Shown: in pieces, positions 1 through 10,077 of the stretch | Numbering within the stretch: the first letter of the stretch is position 1 | Layout of the letters: each line of letters begins with the position of its first letter | Assembly: GCF_036373705.1 (NCBI RefSeq) | Contig: NC_089851.1 | Coordinates: 58,025,093 to 58,089,092, forward strand | Length of the DNA: 64,000 nucleotides | Direction: 5' to 3' | Origin: Amia ocellicauda | Taxonomy: Eukaryota; Chordata; Actinopteri; Amiiformes; Amiidae | Program-made: the position numbers and the translations under genes | Notes under the pieces: model-generated | Databases searched by the model: none | What the model was told of the DNA's origin: nothing | Seen by the model: only the letters and a program-made list of their open reading frames with translations

Positions 1-1015
1 GCCTGTCCCTCCAGGGCATGTCAGTTAGCGGCAAGAGCTGCGTTTGGTGCCGGGCCTTCACACAGGCCCCATCCAGGGACAACTCCTGCGGACCCCTCCT
101 CAACAGGGTCCCTGAGAGGCCTCCATCATACCTCAGGGAAGGGGGAAACCAGCAAATTGGGGAACTTGAACAGGGGCTCTGGGGTCTGGAGCTGGAGGAA
201 ACACTCCCTCAGCAGCAGTTTCCCTTCAGAAGGCAGGGTGGCACCGGCCTCGGCCGAGCAGAATACCTGTCCAGCGCAGGGAGCGCACACCCATTTTCCC
301 TTCCAGGCTGTCCACAATCCTCCAGCCAGCAGATCATGCAGCTGGAACACCCCGGTCCAGATGATGGGCATCTGGAGCAGCCAGTGCAGGATGAGGGAGC
401 TGTACACATGTCAGGCTGTGAGCAGCTGCCAGGCCCTCAACACACTGCGGTAGAACCCAGGAAGGTTGCCTGCTGCCAGCCTGCTAATGTCCATCAGGGA
501 CATTGCACTGTCCACCTGCAGCGTGCCAAATACAAACTCCTCCACACATCCTGCAGGTCATGCCTCTCCTGCAGCCCCCTCATCTCCCTGGCAGACTGGG
601 AGTGCGGCTCAGTGTGGTTCCTGTCAAGTTTGTCATGCAGGGTGCAATTAAAATCAATAATTGTCATTGTCAAGCTGTTTTAACCCCCCCACTCTCTCCC
701 TGCCATTTGTTGGTGCATATACATTTATAAAAACAAACAATCGTCTCTCAACTACTGCCTTGACAACAAGCAGGCGTCCTTCCACCACCTCAGTCATTAA
801 AACAGAAACTAATCTAAAATGCCCTGAAAATAAAACTGTAACTCCTGCACTCTGTCTTGACCCATGACTAAAACAAATCTCGCCTTTCCAATTCCTGACC
901 CACTCCCCCTCTAGCGTGCTCTGTGTGCATCTGCATCTAAAAAGATCACGGACAGGCATTTCTGCTTGACATACTAAAACACAGCCGCTCTCTTTAACGC
1001 ATCCATTCATACTTT
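1..1015 (-). mobile_element. Tx1-group LINE ORF2 relic (endonuclease plus C-terminal region)
   Basis: On the minus strand, 1010-654 reads as an APE-type endonuclease segment: a run ending in NVYAPTNG that is typical of Tx1-group non-LTR retrotransposons. Further along the same strand (about 640-480), blocks such as LDRNHTEPHS and LPGFYRSVLRAW resemble the end of the endonuclease and the region after the reverse transcriptase. 407-126 (residues such as TGVFQLHDLL) resembles the C-terminal part of ORF2. The reverse transcriptase itself is absent, and frameshifts and stops separate the pieces, so this is an internally deleted dead copy. It continues past the left edge. Family assignment is from remembered motif patterns, not a search. 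Confidence 0.6.
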
Positions 1016-1214
1016 AATTGTGTCCATTATAGAAGTAGAGTGAGTAACACACACAAAGAAAACAGACAGCAGAAAAAAATAAGTCAAGCACCCCCGTCCA
1101 TCATTTTAAGTAGGTTTAGCAGACGCTTTTAATCCTATATCCTTCTTGATCTGTAAAGCGATCTGCTCCCTGTCCCTTCCTCATCGGGATACACCTGCTT
1201 CTCCACATCCCCCG

Positions 1215-1272
1215 CTATGGACTAGTTATCCATTGAAGTCTCCCCGTGCAGGTTTGAATCCTGCTGACTATG
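1215..1272 (+). pseudogene. tRNA-Ser-like relic (3' two-thirds)
   Basis: The anticodon arm (ATGGA / TCCAT), a variable-arm-like segment, a perfect T arm (GCAGG TTTGAAT CCTGC) and a 3' acceptor strand TGACTAT match the 3' part of a vertebrate tRNA-Ser. The 5' acceptor and D arm are missing. The anticodon position reads AGT instead of a Ser anticodon, so it cannot be functional as Ser. It could be the head of a SINE instead of a direct tRNA pseudogene. Confidence 0.6.
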
Positions 1273-1543
1273 ACGCCAAAGAATAGTGCCAGCCCCCCTA
1301 AGGCTTGTTGGCCCCCATTCGTAAAATCTGTTTCTCTCACACATTTTTTTGCAATCTCTCTCTCTCGCTCTATGACTTTATAATATATAAATCTACATAT
1401 AGAGATTGGAATCTATTGGAATTATTGTGTTGCTCTTGCTCTTCCTCCTTTCTCTGGTCATTGGGGTGACATTTCTTTCTTGTTCCCAAGTCCTTTGTGT
1501 AGGCTTCCCCCCCTAGGTGGGGGAAGCAAAACCAGAGAAGGAG
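1273..1543. other. No gene seen; pyrimidine-rich and (TC)n-like spacer
   Basis: Between the two tRNA relics I see only CT-rich low-complexity sequence (about 1345-1375 and 1430-1460) and no supported coding or RNA signal. Confidence 0.5.
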
Positions 1544-1615
1544 CCTGCTATCGGGAAATCAAACCCCAGTCTCCCGCATGACAGGCAGGGATACTCAACG
1601 CTATTCTAATGAGGA
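1544..1615 (-). pseudogene. tRNA-Asp(GUC)-like relic
   Basis: The reverse complement follows the vertebrate tRNA-Asp pattern for 72 nt: 5' TCCTCATTAGAATAG, an anticodon arm with loop CTGTCAT giving GUC, and a T loop GTTTGATT. The 3' acceptor strand no longer pairs well with the 5' strand, so it is a pseudogene. Its 5' end lies in the duplicated segment that brackets the LINE tail at 1680-2273; the LINE therefore inserted into this tRNA-like sequence. Confidence 0.7.
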
Positions 1616-1679
1616 GCTGCCCTTGCAGCCCCCATATCTTCCGCCATGTCTTTTTCCAGTTCTAAAAGTTGAGGGCAGC
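1602..1679 (+). repeat. Left 78-bp target-site duplication of the LINE tail
   Basis: 78 bp from TATTCTAATGAGG to GAGGGCAGC recur at 2274-2351 with a single T/C difference (CCATGTC here, CCACGTC there). The second copy directly follows the A-rich end of the LINE tail, which is the position expected of a target-site duplication. Confidence 0.85.
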
Positions 1680-2273
1680 CTATAAGCCTATAAGAACTGG
1701 CACATACAAGATCTGGGGGAGCTCAGGATCCCATGATGGGACCCACCTCCGGGGACGGTCAGTTCCCCCTGCTGGAGCCCGAGTCCAAGATCTTTTAATT
1801 AATTTATGGATGATTGTTTTTAAAACGATTTTAAAAATGAATCTTAATTGTTTTTAAAGATTTAGTTGTTTTTAAACCACTAATTGTTTTAGGGGTTTTT
1901 TGGTTTAGTTTTGTTATATTCTTTTGTCAAATACATTGACTGTTTTGGATTTAATTTTAAATGCATTGGACCTTTTTTGTTTGTTTTTTATTTTTACCTT
2001 TTTAATTGTTTTTTTTATTTTGTCCAATGCATTTTCAGTTATTTTCAATGTATTTGACTTTTATGTTGGTGAGCAGTTTTGCTTTAATCACGTTTGTTTT
2101 GTTGTTTTGTGCACGTTTATTTTAAGTTAATTGTTTTGTTTTTCGTTAAAATCACAAAGATAATAATTTTTTTTAAGTGATTTTAAGAATTGATTTTTAA
2201 AGATTTTAATCATAAGTATTAAAAAATTGAATTGTTTTTATGTAAATGTAAAATACTAAATACAATAAAATAG
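1680..2273 (+). mobile_element. 5'-truncated LINE copy (3' UTR only), same family as 2564-5417
   Basis: About 590 bp with a GC-richer head and a T-rich body, ending in AATGTAAAATACTAAATACAATAAAA. The end at 5340-5417 has the same order of blocks (ATCATRAGTATTAAAA, then TGTAAAATACT, then CAATAAAA), so both are 3' ends of one LINE family. No ORF of note. It is bracketed by the 78-bp duplications and sits within the tRNA-Asp relic. Confidence 0.75.
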
Positions 2274-2351
2274 TATTCTAATGAGGAGCTGCCCTTGCAG
2301 CCCCCATATCTTCCGCCACGTCTTTTTCCAGTTCTAAAAGTTGAGGGCAGC
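2274..2351 (+). repeat. Right 78-bp target-site duplication
   Basis: Partner of 1602-1679. It carries a second copy of the 5' end of the tRNA-Asp relic (minus strand). Confidence 0.85.
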
Positions 2352-2463
2352 ATCGCTGCCTCCCCTGCCTGCTTTATTCCACATTGTGAGTGTCCTTCAG
2401 TCAGCTCAAGCTCCGGAAGGCAGTCCTTGACTGCTACTCATTTTGCTAGCACCCTCCCGGGTG

Positions 2464-2546
2464 GTCAGGATGGCCAAGTGGTCGAAGGTGCTGTGGTTAG
2501 GTTGTAGTTTCCCCTAGAGGCATGGGTTTGATTCCTGCTTTTGACA
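2464..2546 (+). pseudogene. tRNA-Leu-like relic (probable anticodon UAG)
   Basis: 83 nt with the proportions of a type II (long variable arm) tRNA. Acceptor strands GTCAGGA / TTTTGAC pair with wobbles, discriminator A. Box A-like TGGCCAAGTGG is followed by a long variable region and box B-like GGTTTGATTCC. The anticodon loop is degraded but contains TAG. A decayed tRNA-Leu or tRNA-derived SINE head. The half-LINE begins just downstream. Confidence 0.55.
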
Positions 2547-2550
2547 TAGC

Positions 2551-2563
2551 CAGTGCTCCTTTA
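2551..2563 (+). repeat. Candidate left target-site duplication of the half-LINE
   Basis: CAGTGCTCCTTTA here and CAGTGCTCCTTTT at 5418-5430 flank the LINE copy, the second directly after its A-rich tail. 12 of 13 bases match. Confidence 0.6.
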
Positions 2564-2989
2564 TCTTGGAATTGGGTTTCTCTTCACCACCTGAAGGAGG
2601 ACATGGAGTAGACTTTGCAGAGATTGGCATTTGTCTTTTTTTTTTCAGCAGAGGCAGTGTGGCGGCGACCCAGAATCCTTTGGAGTTCCTGATCCAGCGG
2701 TGTTCCTGTTCCGGTGCGAGGGAGGCCCAGCTGAGGATGAACCATCTGAAGGTCCTGCCTGGACCAGTGGGACCGAAGAGCAGGCTTCATGAAGGCAGCA
2801 CCCCACGGGATACCAGGACCAGGTCTCAGCGGGAAGCAGCGCAGCCCACTGGAGCAGTGACTCCAGTCAGACCTTTTCACTGACATCAATCCACTGGAAC
2901 CTCCACCACCAGCAGGAGACCTACCTCTAGTTTTCTGTTCCTTTGTTTAGTTTAGGAGACAAGCGGATGTCAAGACTCCAGTTCAGCAG

Positions 2990-3740
2990 GGAGGTCCTGC
3001 AAAAAGGTATGGGCTTTGCTGGTGAAGCTGCCGCATAAAGACAAAGACTTCTTCGAGGTAAGCTTTGTCAACCATGATTTGCTAGAGGAGTGCTACAGCG
3101 TGTATAGAAGGGAGAAATACAGGGAGCTGGCGGGTTTTGCGATGATAATCCTGTCGGATATTTGCTATAGAATAGTGACTGTGCAATTTTTCTGTGAGAT
3201 GGTCTCAGGCAAGGACGTGAAGATCTGGCTTGAGAGGTTCAGTGAGCTCTCCACTCGAATAGTTGGATGTTGGATGTGGACGGTGTGTGGGGGGAATGTG
3301 GCAGTGCCGGATTCGATTGAGGCGGAGCGTGGAGAATCCAGAGAAGGTCTGCCACCTCCCCAATACTATACAGATCAGAGAAGCTAGGGGGCTGGTCTAC
3401 TATGACGGGATGCCAAAACTCTGCAGGCGGTGTCAGGGCCGAGACCCCGTTGTTGCCCAGTGCACGTGTAAGTGTAGAGGAGGTCACCAGACACACGCCT
3501 GCAGAGAAAAGTTACTCTACTACCTCTGCAGCTGTGGGGGGCCATATCTATAAGAACTGCCTCCAGTCGTACACAAATAGAGTTGGGTCTCCCTTCTCAC
3601 GATTCCATTCTGGACCCTGAGCCGGAACATGAGGGAGGCCCGGCGCGGGAGGAGGAGGGAGAGGGAGAAGAAGAACAGATATATGACCTGGCTCCAGAAC
3701 CTCCCCCTACCCCAAAGGAACCACTTAAGAGAAAGGGCTA
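2990..3740 (+). pseudogene. LINE ORF1 (gag-like, CCHC zinc knuckle) relic
   Basis: 3016-3387 encodes an alpha/beta-like stretch with no recognised catalytic motif. In another frame 3263-3553 encodes YYDGMPKLCRRCQG followed by spaced Cys/His residues (CTCKCRGGHQTHAC), the layout of tandem CCHC knuckles in Tx1-group ORF1 proteins. An acidic then proline-rich tail (EEEGEGEEEQIYD) follows near 3640-3710 before a stop. At least one frameshift near 3300 separates the two parts. The protein would bind LINE RNA. No intact start was chosen because the 5' part is broken. Confidence 0.6.
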
Positions 3741-4295
3741 ACAGTCAGAAGGGGGGGGTTGGGTGAAGGTGAGCAATAAAAAGAGAAAAGTGGTGGACAG
3801 AGAGGAGAAATAATGTCTCCTCTCTGGAGGCAGCCCAAGATAGTCGAGCTCCCCCCGGCCCACCCCTCGCTGGAGCCGAAGCAGAAGTTCCACTCCCTCC
3901 TCCAGCAAAAACGGAACATCGGGCCCTGCCTTGGTGGACCAGCCCCCTGAAAACCACTGAAAAGAAAACCAGACCCACCGCTCCTCCATGTGTGAGAGTG
4001 GAGAGCAGAGCCTCGGGAACCGGGTCGAAAGATAGTGTAGGTGAGACCGTCTTGCAGAAGAGAGCCAGCCCTCCCTCCAGCTGCGACAGGCAGGTGAGAA
4101 AGAAAGCCCTGGAACCGTTGTAGCTGGAGGGTGAATTAGATCAGGTGCTGGCTCGTATAGAAAGAAAGGCAAAGGACAGGAATATCGGCGCACACAGGTG
4201 TCGAAACCGCCAGCACAGAAGGGTGCCTCCTCTAGCCACCTCGGAGAAGGGGGATAGAGGAGCGGCAGGGCCACGGTCTCACCCAGGGGTCCCTG

Positions 4296-4296
<1 letters not shown>

Positions 4297-4345
<49 letters not shown>

Positions 4346-4346
4346 G
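4297..4346 (+). repeat. (TTA)n microsatellite
   Basis: About 50 bp of perfect ATT/TTA trinucleotides leading into the interspersed repeat at 4347. Confidence 0.9.
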
Positions 4347-4490
4347 TCATTTAGCTGACAATCTTATCCAGGGCGACTTACATTTGTACCCATTTATACA
4401 GCTGGGCATTTTACTGGTGCAATCTAAGTGAAGTACCTTGCTCAAGGGTACAACTGCACTGCCCCACCCAGGATTCGATGTTAGGGGCCA
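4347..4490 (+). repeat. Short fish interspersed repeat (CAGGGCGACTTACA type)
   Basis: The block GACAATCTTATCCAGGGCGACTTACA after a (TTA)n tract is a common arrangement in fish genomes. A related but shorter form occurs at 35712-35790. No ORF. The class (SINE or LINE tail) is not certain. Confidence 0.55.
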
Positions 4491-5430
4491 AAGCCTCCAT
4501 GACAGAGGAGGAGTTGGCCAGACAGCCAAAGGAGAGGAAGAGAGAGGGGAAGAGATACCCCAACTACCCCATCCCTCTTGTTAAGAAGATCAAAGGTGGT
4601 GAGGGGGGGGGTAAAAGGCACTCCTCCTCCTAATAAGTCTGGTCCAGGGGTCCTTGGGCCCCCACCTCAGGGCTGCTCCTCAGGAGCAGAGTCCGACTTG
4701 ACACGCTGGTCTCAGGAGTACAGACGTGAGTGAATCTTCCCATGTGCACCCAGACTGGTTCTCTGTCTCTCTCTCTCTCTGCAGGTCTGTGAGGAGCCGA
4801 GGCGCCAGCGCCTAGGCACCATCCACACAGATTGAGGATGCCGGCGAGGCAACCATGGCCTGCGGAGAGGAGTTAGCACAGCAGAGACAGGAACCGGTCC
4901 GGAGTGGAGCATCAGCACTGGGAAGCATAGAAAGAACATCTCTATCAGGACTGTGAGGGCCTCCTCTGCAGGATTGTTGATTTTAATTTTATAAAGACTG
5001 ATTATGGTCTTTGTTTTAAATGGTTTTAAATCACAGGGTTTTGAGTTTTTTTTTATGTTTATGGTTTGTCTGATGTGCTGACTGTTTTTAAAATTAGAAA
5101 AAGATGTATTAGACTGTTTTGTATTGCTTTAGAAACATGTTTTGTTCTTTATTTTGTCTAATGCATTTACCGTTTTAAAACAACACATCAGATGTTTTTT
5201 TTTTCATTATAGCTATTTTGGCAGTTTGCCATATTTAATACAAATTGTTTTGATATTGAACACACTTTTGAATTCACTTGTTCTGTTTAAAACTTTTAAG
5301 GATTTTAAAAGTTTCAGAAATGATTTTAGAATTGTTTTTTAAAAACAGTTTTTAATCATGAGTATTAAAACTTTGTATGTTTAATTTTCGTAATGTAAAA
5401 TACTCAAACAATAAAAACAGTGCTCCTTTT

Positions 5431-6110
5431 GCCCTTTTTGAAATGAGTCATGGTTGGCGCCTCCCTGGTCTGTTCCGCACGTGATCCAAAACGGTCTCAA
5501 AGACCAACTGCGCCGACTTTGGCTGATATTAGGGGAAATCATTCAGATGGCTTCTGGAAAATGATGTCGGTTACACCATGTACCTGATCACAAATGTACA
5601 GGAGGAAACAGCTAAAGGTTTCCTTCTTCACAAGGACACAGTAAGGACAGTTTAATGTCATTCATTGATTATGCACTGAGCCACAACAAAATTGAGGATC
5701 TTCTGAAATTTGAAACGCACAAGAAAGATGTGCCAATGGGACCTGAGAAATCTGAAGATGACAATCTTGTTGGATTTGGGGTGCGCGCTGAAGACACCTG
5801 GAGAGAGATTTCGATAAAGCGAAGCCGATGGTTATGCTGCATTTATTCTCAGCAGAAAATGTGTACCGGGGACAAAAATGCATAAGCTACAAAGTTACTT
5901 GCAGAGGAAAAGGGATCTTTTTTCTAGAGCTACCTCAACAGTGTCTGTGCTACTTGGGGCTGTTTCTGTTCCCTCGATGGTGTCTGTGCCCCCTCGGGCT
6001 GTTTCTGTTCCCTCAACAGTGTCTGTGCCTCCCCCACAAGAACCAGGCATGTAATTACTTCACTACTTCAAGTAGTAACGAATGTCATGAAGTTAAAAAC
6101 AAAAATTAAA
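5431..6110 (+). other. Unidentified coding-like debris with a 39-bp minisatellite
   Basis: 5655-5885 is open for 76 codons but matches nothing I recognise. At about 5948-6025 a 39-bp unit (GTGTCTGTGC...CTGTTTCTGTTCCCTC) is present twice plus a partial third copy. In one frame it would encode a 13-residue repeat rich in Val, Ser and Pro. Because its length is a multiple of three and third positions vary, this may be an exon relic. Function unknown. Confidence 0.3.
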
Positions 6111-6140
6111 TACTTAAATATTTTCTATTTACTAGATATA

Positions 6141-6955
6141 CACCAATCAGCCATAACATTATGACCACCTGCCTAATATTGTGTAGGTCCCCCTTTTTCC
6201 ACCAAAACAGCCCTGACCTGTCGAGGCATGGACTCCTGTAAGTCCAGTAAGTTGCGAGGTGGGGCCTCCATGGATCAGATTTGTTTGTCCAGCACATACC
6301 ACAGATGCTCGATTTGATTGAGATCTGGGGAATTTGGAGGCCTAGTCAACACCCTGAACTCGTGATTCATCAGACCAGGCCACCTTTTTCCATTGCTCCG
6401 TGGTCCAGTTCTGATGCTCACGTGCCCATTGTAGGCACTTTCGGCAGTAGACAGGGGTCAGCATGGGCACCCTGACTAGTCTGCGGCTACGCAGCCCCAT
6501 ACGCAACAAACTGTGATGCACTGTGTGTTCCGACACCTTTCTATCAGAACCAGCATTAACTTTTTCTGTTGGATCGGACCACACGGGCCAGCCTTCACTC
6601 CCCACGTGCATCAATGAGCCTTGGCCGACCCATGACCCTGTCGCCGGTTCACTGCTTTTCCTTCCTAGGACCACTTTTGATAGATACTGACCACTGCAAA
6701 CCGGGAACACCCGAGCTGCAGTTTTGGAGATGCTCTGACCCAGTCGTATAGCCATCACAATTTGGCCCATGTCAAAGTCACTCAGATCCTTACGCTTGCC
6801 CATTTTTCCTGCTTCTAACACATCAACTTTGAGGACAAAATGTTCACTTGCTGCCTAATATATCCCACCCACTGACAGGTGCCATGATAACGAGATTATC
6901 AGTGTTATTCACTTCACCTGTCAGTGGTCATGAATACCTGGATAAGGTAATGATA
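6141..6955 (-). mobile_element. Tc1-like element, internally deleted
   Basis: The left end after a TA reads CACCAATCAGCCATAACATT, a well-known Tc1-family terminus. The right end near 6900-6955 keeps the inverted block with CACCTGTCAGTGGTCATG. The minus-strand transposase relic lies between. The right terminus is eroded, so its boundary is approximate. Confidence 0.75.
6180..6821 (-). pseudogene. Tc1-like transposase relic
   Basis: 6821-6342 encodes the N-terminal helix-turn-helix region ([20 protein letters not shown]) through the first catalytic block ([11 protein letters not shown], first Asp). It is joined abruptly near 6342 to the C-terminal segment at about 6330-6180, which holds the catalytic Glu in an NQIEHLW-type block and ends in VEKGGPTQY. 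The middle, including the second Asp, is deleted and there is an in-frame stop in the C-terminal part. Inactive. Confidence 0.75.
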
Positions 6956-7640
6956 GATATATCACCATCTAAATTTACTGCACAAGCTTGTAAGTAAACG
7001 TTTATTATGTTATTTTGATTTTGAAACTAGTCAAAAGTGAAACAAGTTATCTATGTTCATTTCACATAGAAATTATCTTATTAGTGAATAAGGTGGCACA
7101 ACCAAAGATAAAAACTTTAAACATGGAATATTGTTATTGCCATACTAATACTAACACTAACAATTAATCTGCTTCACAGTAAGAATATGAATAAACTTTT
7201 TTTAATACATTCAGAACGATCTAATTCTACAGTATCAAGACCACCTGGAGGTGACACTACCAACAAGGATGTATGCCAGTCAGATTGTAAATATGTATTA
7301 CTTGCATAATCTTAATAAACATAACTTTCATTTGAAACATTTCTTTGTTTTTAAAACATAAGTCCACCTGTAAAGCCTACATCACCACTGTTATCAATGG
7401 TGTCAGAAGTGGCTCCATCTGGTCAAGCACAAGGTATGCTATTTACATTTCATTGATAAGTGTACTGAAATCACCATTATGTGCACATGCATACAAATAC
7501 ACAATTCATTGCTTTTGTTGTTTCACAAACCTAAGTTTTTGTCTGTACTGTCACTATATACATATTTTTCTTAATCTTTTACACTAAATAATTACCAGTT
7601 TAGAAAAAAATTAAACACTATAAAAAGATACTGATATTTT
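6956..7640. other. AT-rich, no gene identified
   Basis: Low-GC sequence. A short open block near 7345-7437 ends in AAG|GTATGC, which could be a splice donor, but no family is recognisable. Confidence 0.4.
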
Positions 7641-7653
7641 ATATTTTATGCAG

Positions 7654-8420
7654 GTACAGAGTCTGTGACTGTGAGTGCCATTGCCAGCGCACCATTACAG
7701 AAAATAGTTGTGTACTGTGCAAGCTTTGTGGTCTGGACTAAAAATTATTCATATATTTTGCCTAAAGGTACACCCCTACCACCTACTTCCATACAAGTGT
7801 CATCATTTGCTTCTCCTCACACAATTAGTTTTGATAAAGGAATCAAGGGTTGGAGATGTTCTCAAGAGTGGAAGGTGTGGATGAAGACAGAATTAGAAGC
7901 CTTGGGACTGTGGCCTGGATCGCATCCTGTATGTCTCCCAATGAACAGTGTTTCGCTGTTTTGACTAAAGTATTTTCAGCTCCACCTATTCTTTATTTGG
8001 AAACCTGAGGATAGTACCATTATGAGCAGGTTGAAAAACAATTTCACACTTCGCTGCTTACATGGATGTTCTCAGCCACTGATAGTCTCATCTGGGGTGG
8101 GAAGACCCAGAGTGATTGTTGGCATCAGTGGTCAATATTATATATTTACATCCAGACTGTGCTGTAAAGCATGAAAAAAGCACTGGTTTGCTGACAATCC
8201 ACAATGGCTGGAAAAACTTTCTCTGAGGTATACCAACATTTTACTGATTGTCTGATACAGAAGCATCAATGTCAAGAGTCAGTCATCAACAAGTTTACAC
8301 AGGGCACATTTGGGCAAGTAATGAGATCTGACCACACCAGGAAAGTTGTCTTATTAAATTTGTGAGAGATAGAAACATTATCCCCATAACTCAGGTCATA
8401 CCAGGCAGGTCACCTTCATA
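7654..8420 (+). pseudogene. Unidentified multi-exon coding relic
   Basis: An acceptor-like TTTTATGCAG precedes an open block at 7654-7964. A second coding-like block about 7970-8400 contains paired Cys residues (LRCLHGC and LCCKACKKHW) and a DNPQWL motif, interrupted by stops. The Cys pattern and following Leu-rich segment are loosely like domains in large transposon-encoded proteins of fish, but I cannot name the family. Confidence 0.3.
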
Positions 8421-8454
8421 AAAAAAGTTAAAATAACGAATTGATATCTGACTA

Positions 8455-8637
8455 ACGGCCGGATTAAATCAAAACTTTGACCCACCCGCTAATAGCAAAC
8501 TACAAACCTGTACATCATAGTGGTTACATTTATGATTAGAAGAAAATGGCATCTTACTAAAAATGAAGCTGCAACTGAGTACAGTTCTGTAGTTTTCTAT
8601 TAGCAGGTGGGTCAAAGTTTAGATTTAATCCCAGCCT
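8455..8637. mobile_element. MITE (probable Harbinger-type), copy 1
   Basis: Inverted ends GGCCGGATTAAATCAAAACT and AGTTTAGATTTAATCCCAGCC, with the inner arms TTTGACCCACCCGCTAATAG / CTATTAGCAGGTGGGTCAAA also inverted. About 183 bp. Two relatives lie at 11187-11355 and 11761-11935. The ends and the nearby Harbinger transposase relic suggest PIF/Harbinger, by inference. Confidence 0.75.
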
Positions 8638-8931
8638 AATTGTGCTGTACATAAATAGTAATGCATCTTAAAGCAAGGGTGAAAAACACCTCTTTATCAC
8701 ATACAGTGAGGGAAAAAAGTATTTGATCCCCTGCTGATTTTGTATGTTTGCCCACTGACAAAGAAATTATCAGTCTATAATTTTAATGGTAGGTGTATTT
8801 TAACAGTGAGAGACAGAATAACAACAAAAAAATCCAGAAAAACGCATTTCAAAAAAGTTATAAATTGATTTGCATGTTAATGAGGGAAATAAGTATTTGA
8901 TCCCCTAGCAATCAGCAAGATTTCTGGCTCC

Positions 8932-9029
8932 CAGGTGTCTTTTATACAGGTAACGAGCTGAGATTAGGAGCACTCTCTTAAAGGGAGTGCTCCTAATCTC
9001 AGTTTGTTACCTGTATAAAAGACACCTGT
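8932..9029. repeat. Long near-perfect palindrome inside the Tc1 element
   Basis: Arms of about 45 bp (AGGTGTCTTTTATACAGGTAA ... with inverted partner TTACCTGTATAAAAGACACCT) meet at about 8980 around CTCTTAAAGGGAG. The right arm overlaps the sequence just upstream of the transposase start. It would extrude as a hairpin or fold in RNA. Confidence 0.85.
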
Positions 9030-9070
9030 CCACAGACTCAATCAATCAATCAGATTCCAAACTCTCCACC

Positions 9071-10077
9071 ATGGCCAAGACCAAAGAGCTGTCCAAGGAT
9101 GTCAGGGACAAGATTGTAGACCTACACAAGGCTGGAATGGGCTACAAGACCATCGCCAAGCAGCTTGGTGAGAAGGTGACAACAGTTGGTGTGATTATTC
9201 GCAAATGGAAGAAACACAAAATAACTGTCAGTCTCCCTCAGTCTGGGGCTCCATGCCAGATCTCACCTCGTGGAGTTTCAATGATCATGAGAACGGTGAG
9301 GAATCAGCCCAGAACTACATGGGAGGATCTTGTTAATGATCTCAAGGCAGCTGGGACCATAGTCACCAAGAAAACAATTGGTAACACACTATGCCGTGAA
9401 GGACTGAAATCCTGCAGCGCCCGCAAGGCCCCCCTGCTCAAGAAAGCACATGTACAGGCCCGTCTGAAGTTTGCCATCATCTGAATGATTCAGAGGAGAA
9501 CTGGGTGAAAGTGTTGTGGTCAGATGAGACCACAATCCAGCTCTTTGGCATCAACTCAACTCGCCGTGTTTGGAGGAGGAGGAATGACCCCAAGAACACC
9601 ATCCCCACCGTCAAACATGGAGGTGGAAACATTAGGCTTTGGTGGTGTTTTTCTGCTAAGGGGACAGGACAACAGCACCGCATCAAAGGGATGATGGACA
9701 GGGCCATGTACCATCAAATCTTAGGTGAGAACCTCCTTCCCTCAGCCAGGGCATTGAAAATGGGTCGTGGATGGGTATTCCAGCATGACAATAACCCAAA
9801 ACACACAGCCAAGGCAACAAAGGAGTGGCTCAAGAAGAAGCACATTAAGGTCCTGGAGTGGCCTAGCCAGTCTCCAGACCTTAATCCCATAGAAAATCTG
9901 TGGAGGGAGCTGAAGGTTCGAGTTGCCAAACAGCCTCGAAACCTTAATGACTTGGAGAGGATCTGCAAAGAGGAGTGGGACAAAATCCCTCCTGAGATGT
10001 GTGCAAACCTGGTGGCCAACTACAAGAAATGTCTGACCTCTGTGATTGCCAACAAGGGTTTTGCCACCAAGTACTAA
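9071..10077 (+). pseudogene. Tc1-like transposase, single frameshift
   Basis: Start chosen at 9071, where ATG sits in a good CCACC context and gives the usual [21 protein letters not shown] terminus with paired helix-turn-helix domains (residues about 1-110). The first frame ends at 9484. The second frame (9505-10077) carries the catalytic domain: first Asp in LWSDET, second Asp in [10 protein letters not shown], Glu in DLNPIENLW, the DD34E signature. A few bases appear missing near 9475, where the linker between the DNA-binding and catalytic domains should continue. Otherwise the protein is near the family's usual ~340 residues and ends at a normal position before the right inverted repeat. 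Inactive as it stands. Confidence 0.9.

Larger units (their letters stand above)
2564..5417 (+). mobile_element. Internally deleted Tx1-like LINE with ORF1 only
   Basis: About 2.85 kb running from a GC-rich 5' region through an ORF1 relic (about 2990-3740) to the family 3' UTR ending at 5417 in CAATAAAAA. No reverse transcriptase or endonuclease is seen, so ORF2 has been lost. A (TTA)n tract plus a short fish interspersed repeat sit at 4297-4500. Flanked by the candidate 13-bp duplication. It resembles the ORF1-only 'half LINE' derivatives known in mammals (HAL1), by analogy only. Confidence 0.65.

Noticed and set aside
18-683. 221-codon plus-strand frame at the left edge
   Set aside because: The minus strand shows endonuclease and C-terminal LINE motifs over the same bases; the plus frame is their shadow in GC-rich sequence.
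3738-4274. 178-codon minus-strand frame opposite the LINE ORF1 tail
   Set aside because: Low-complexity Pro/Ser/Leu translation of purine-rich DNA downstream of ORF1; no family features.
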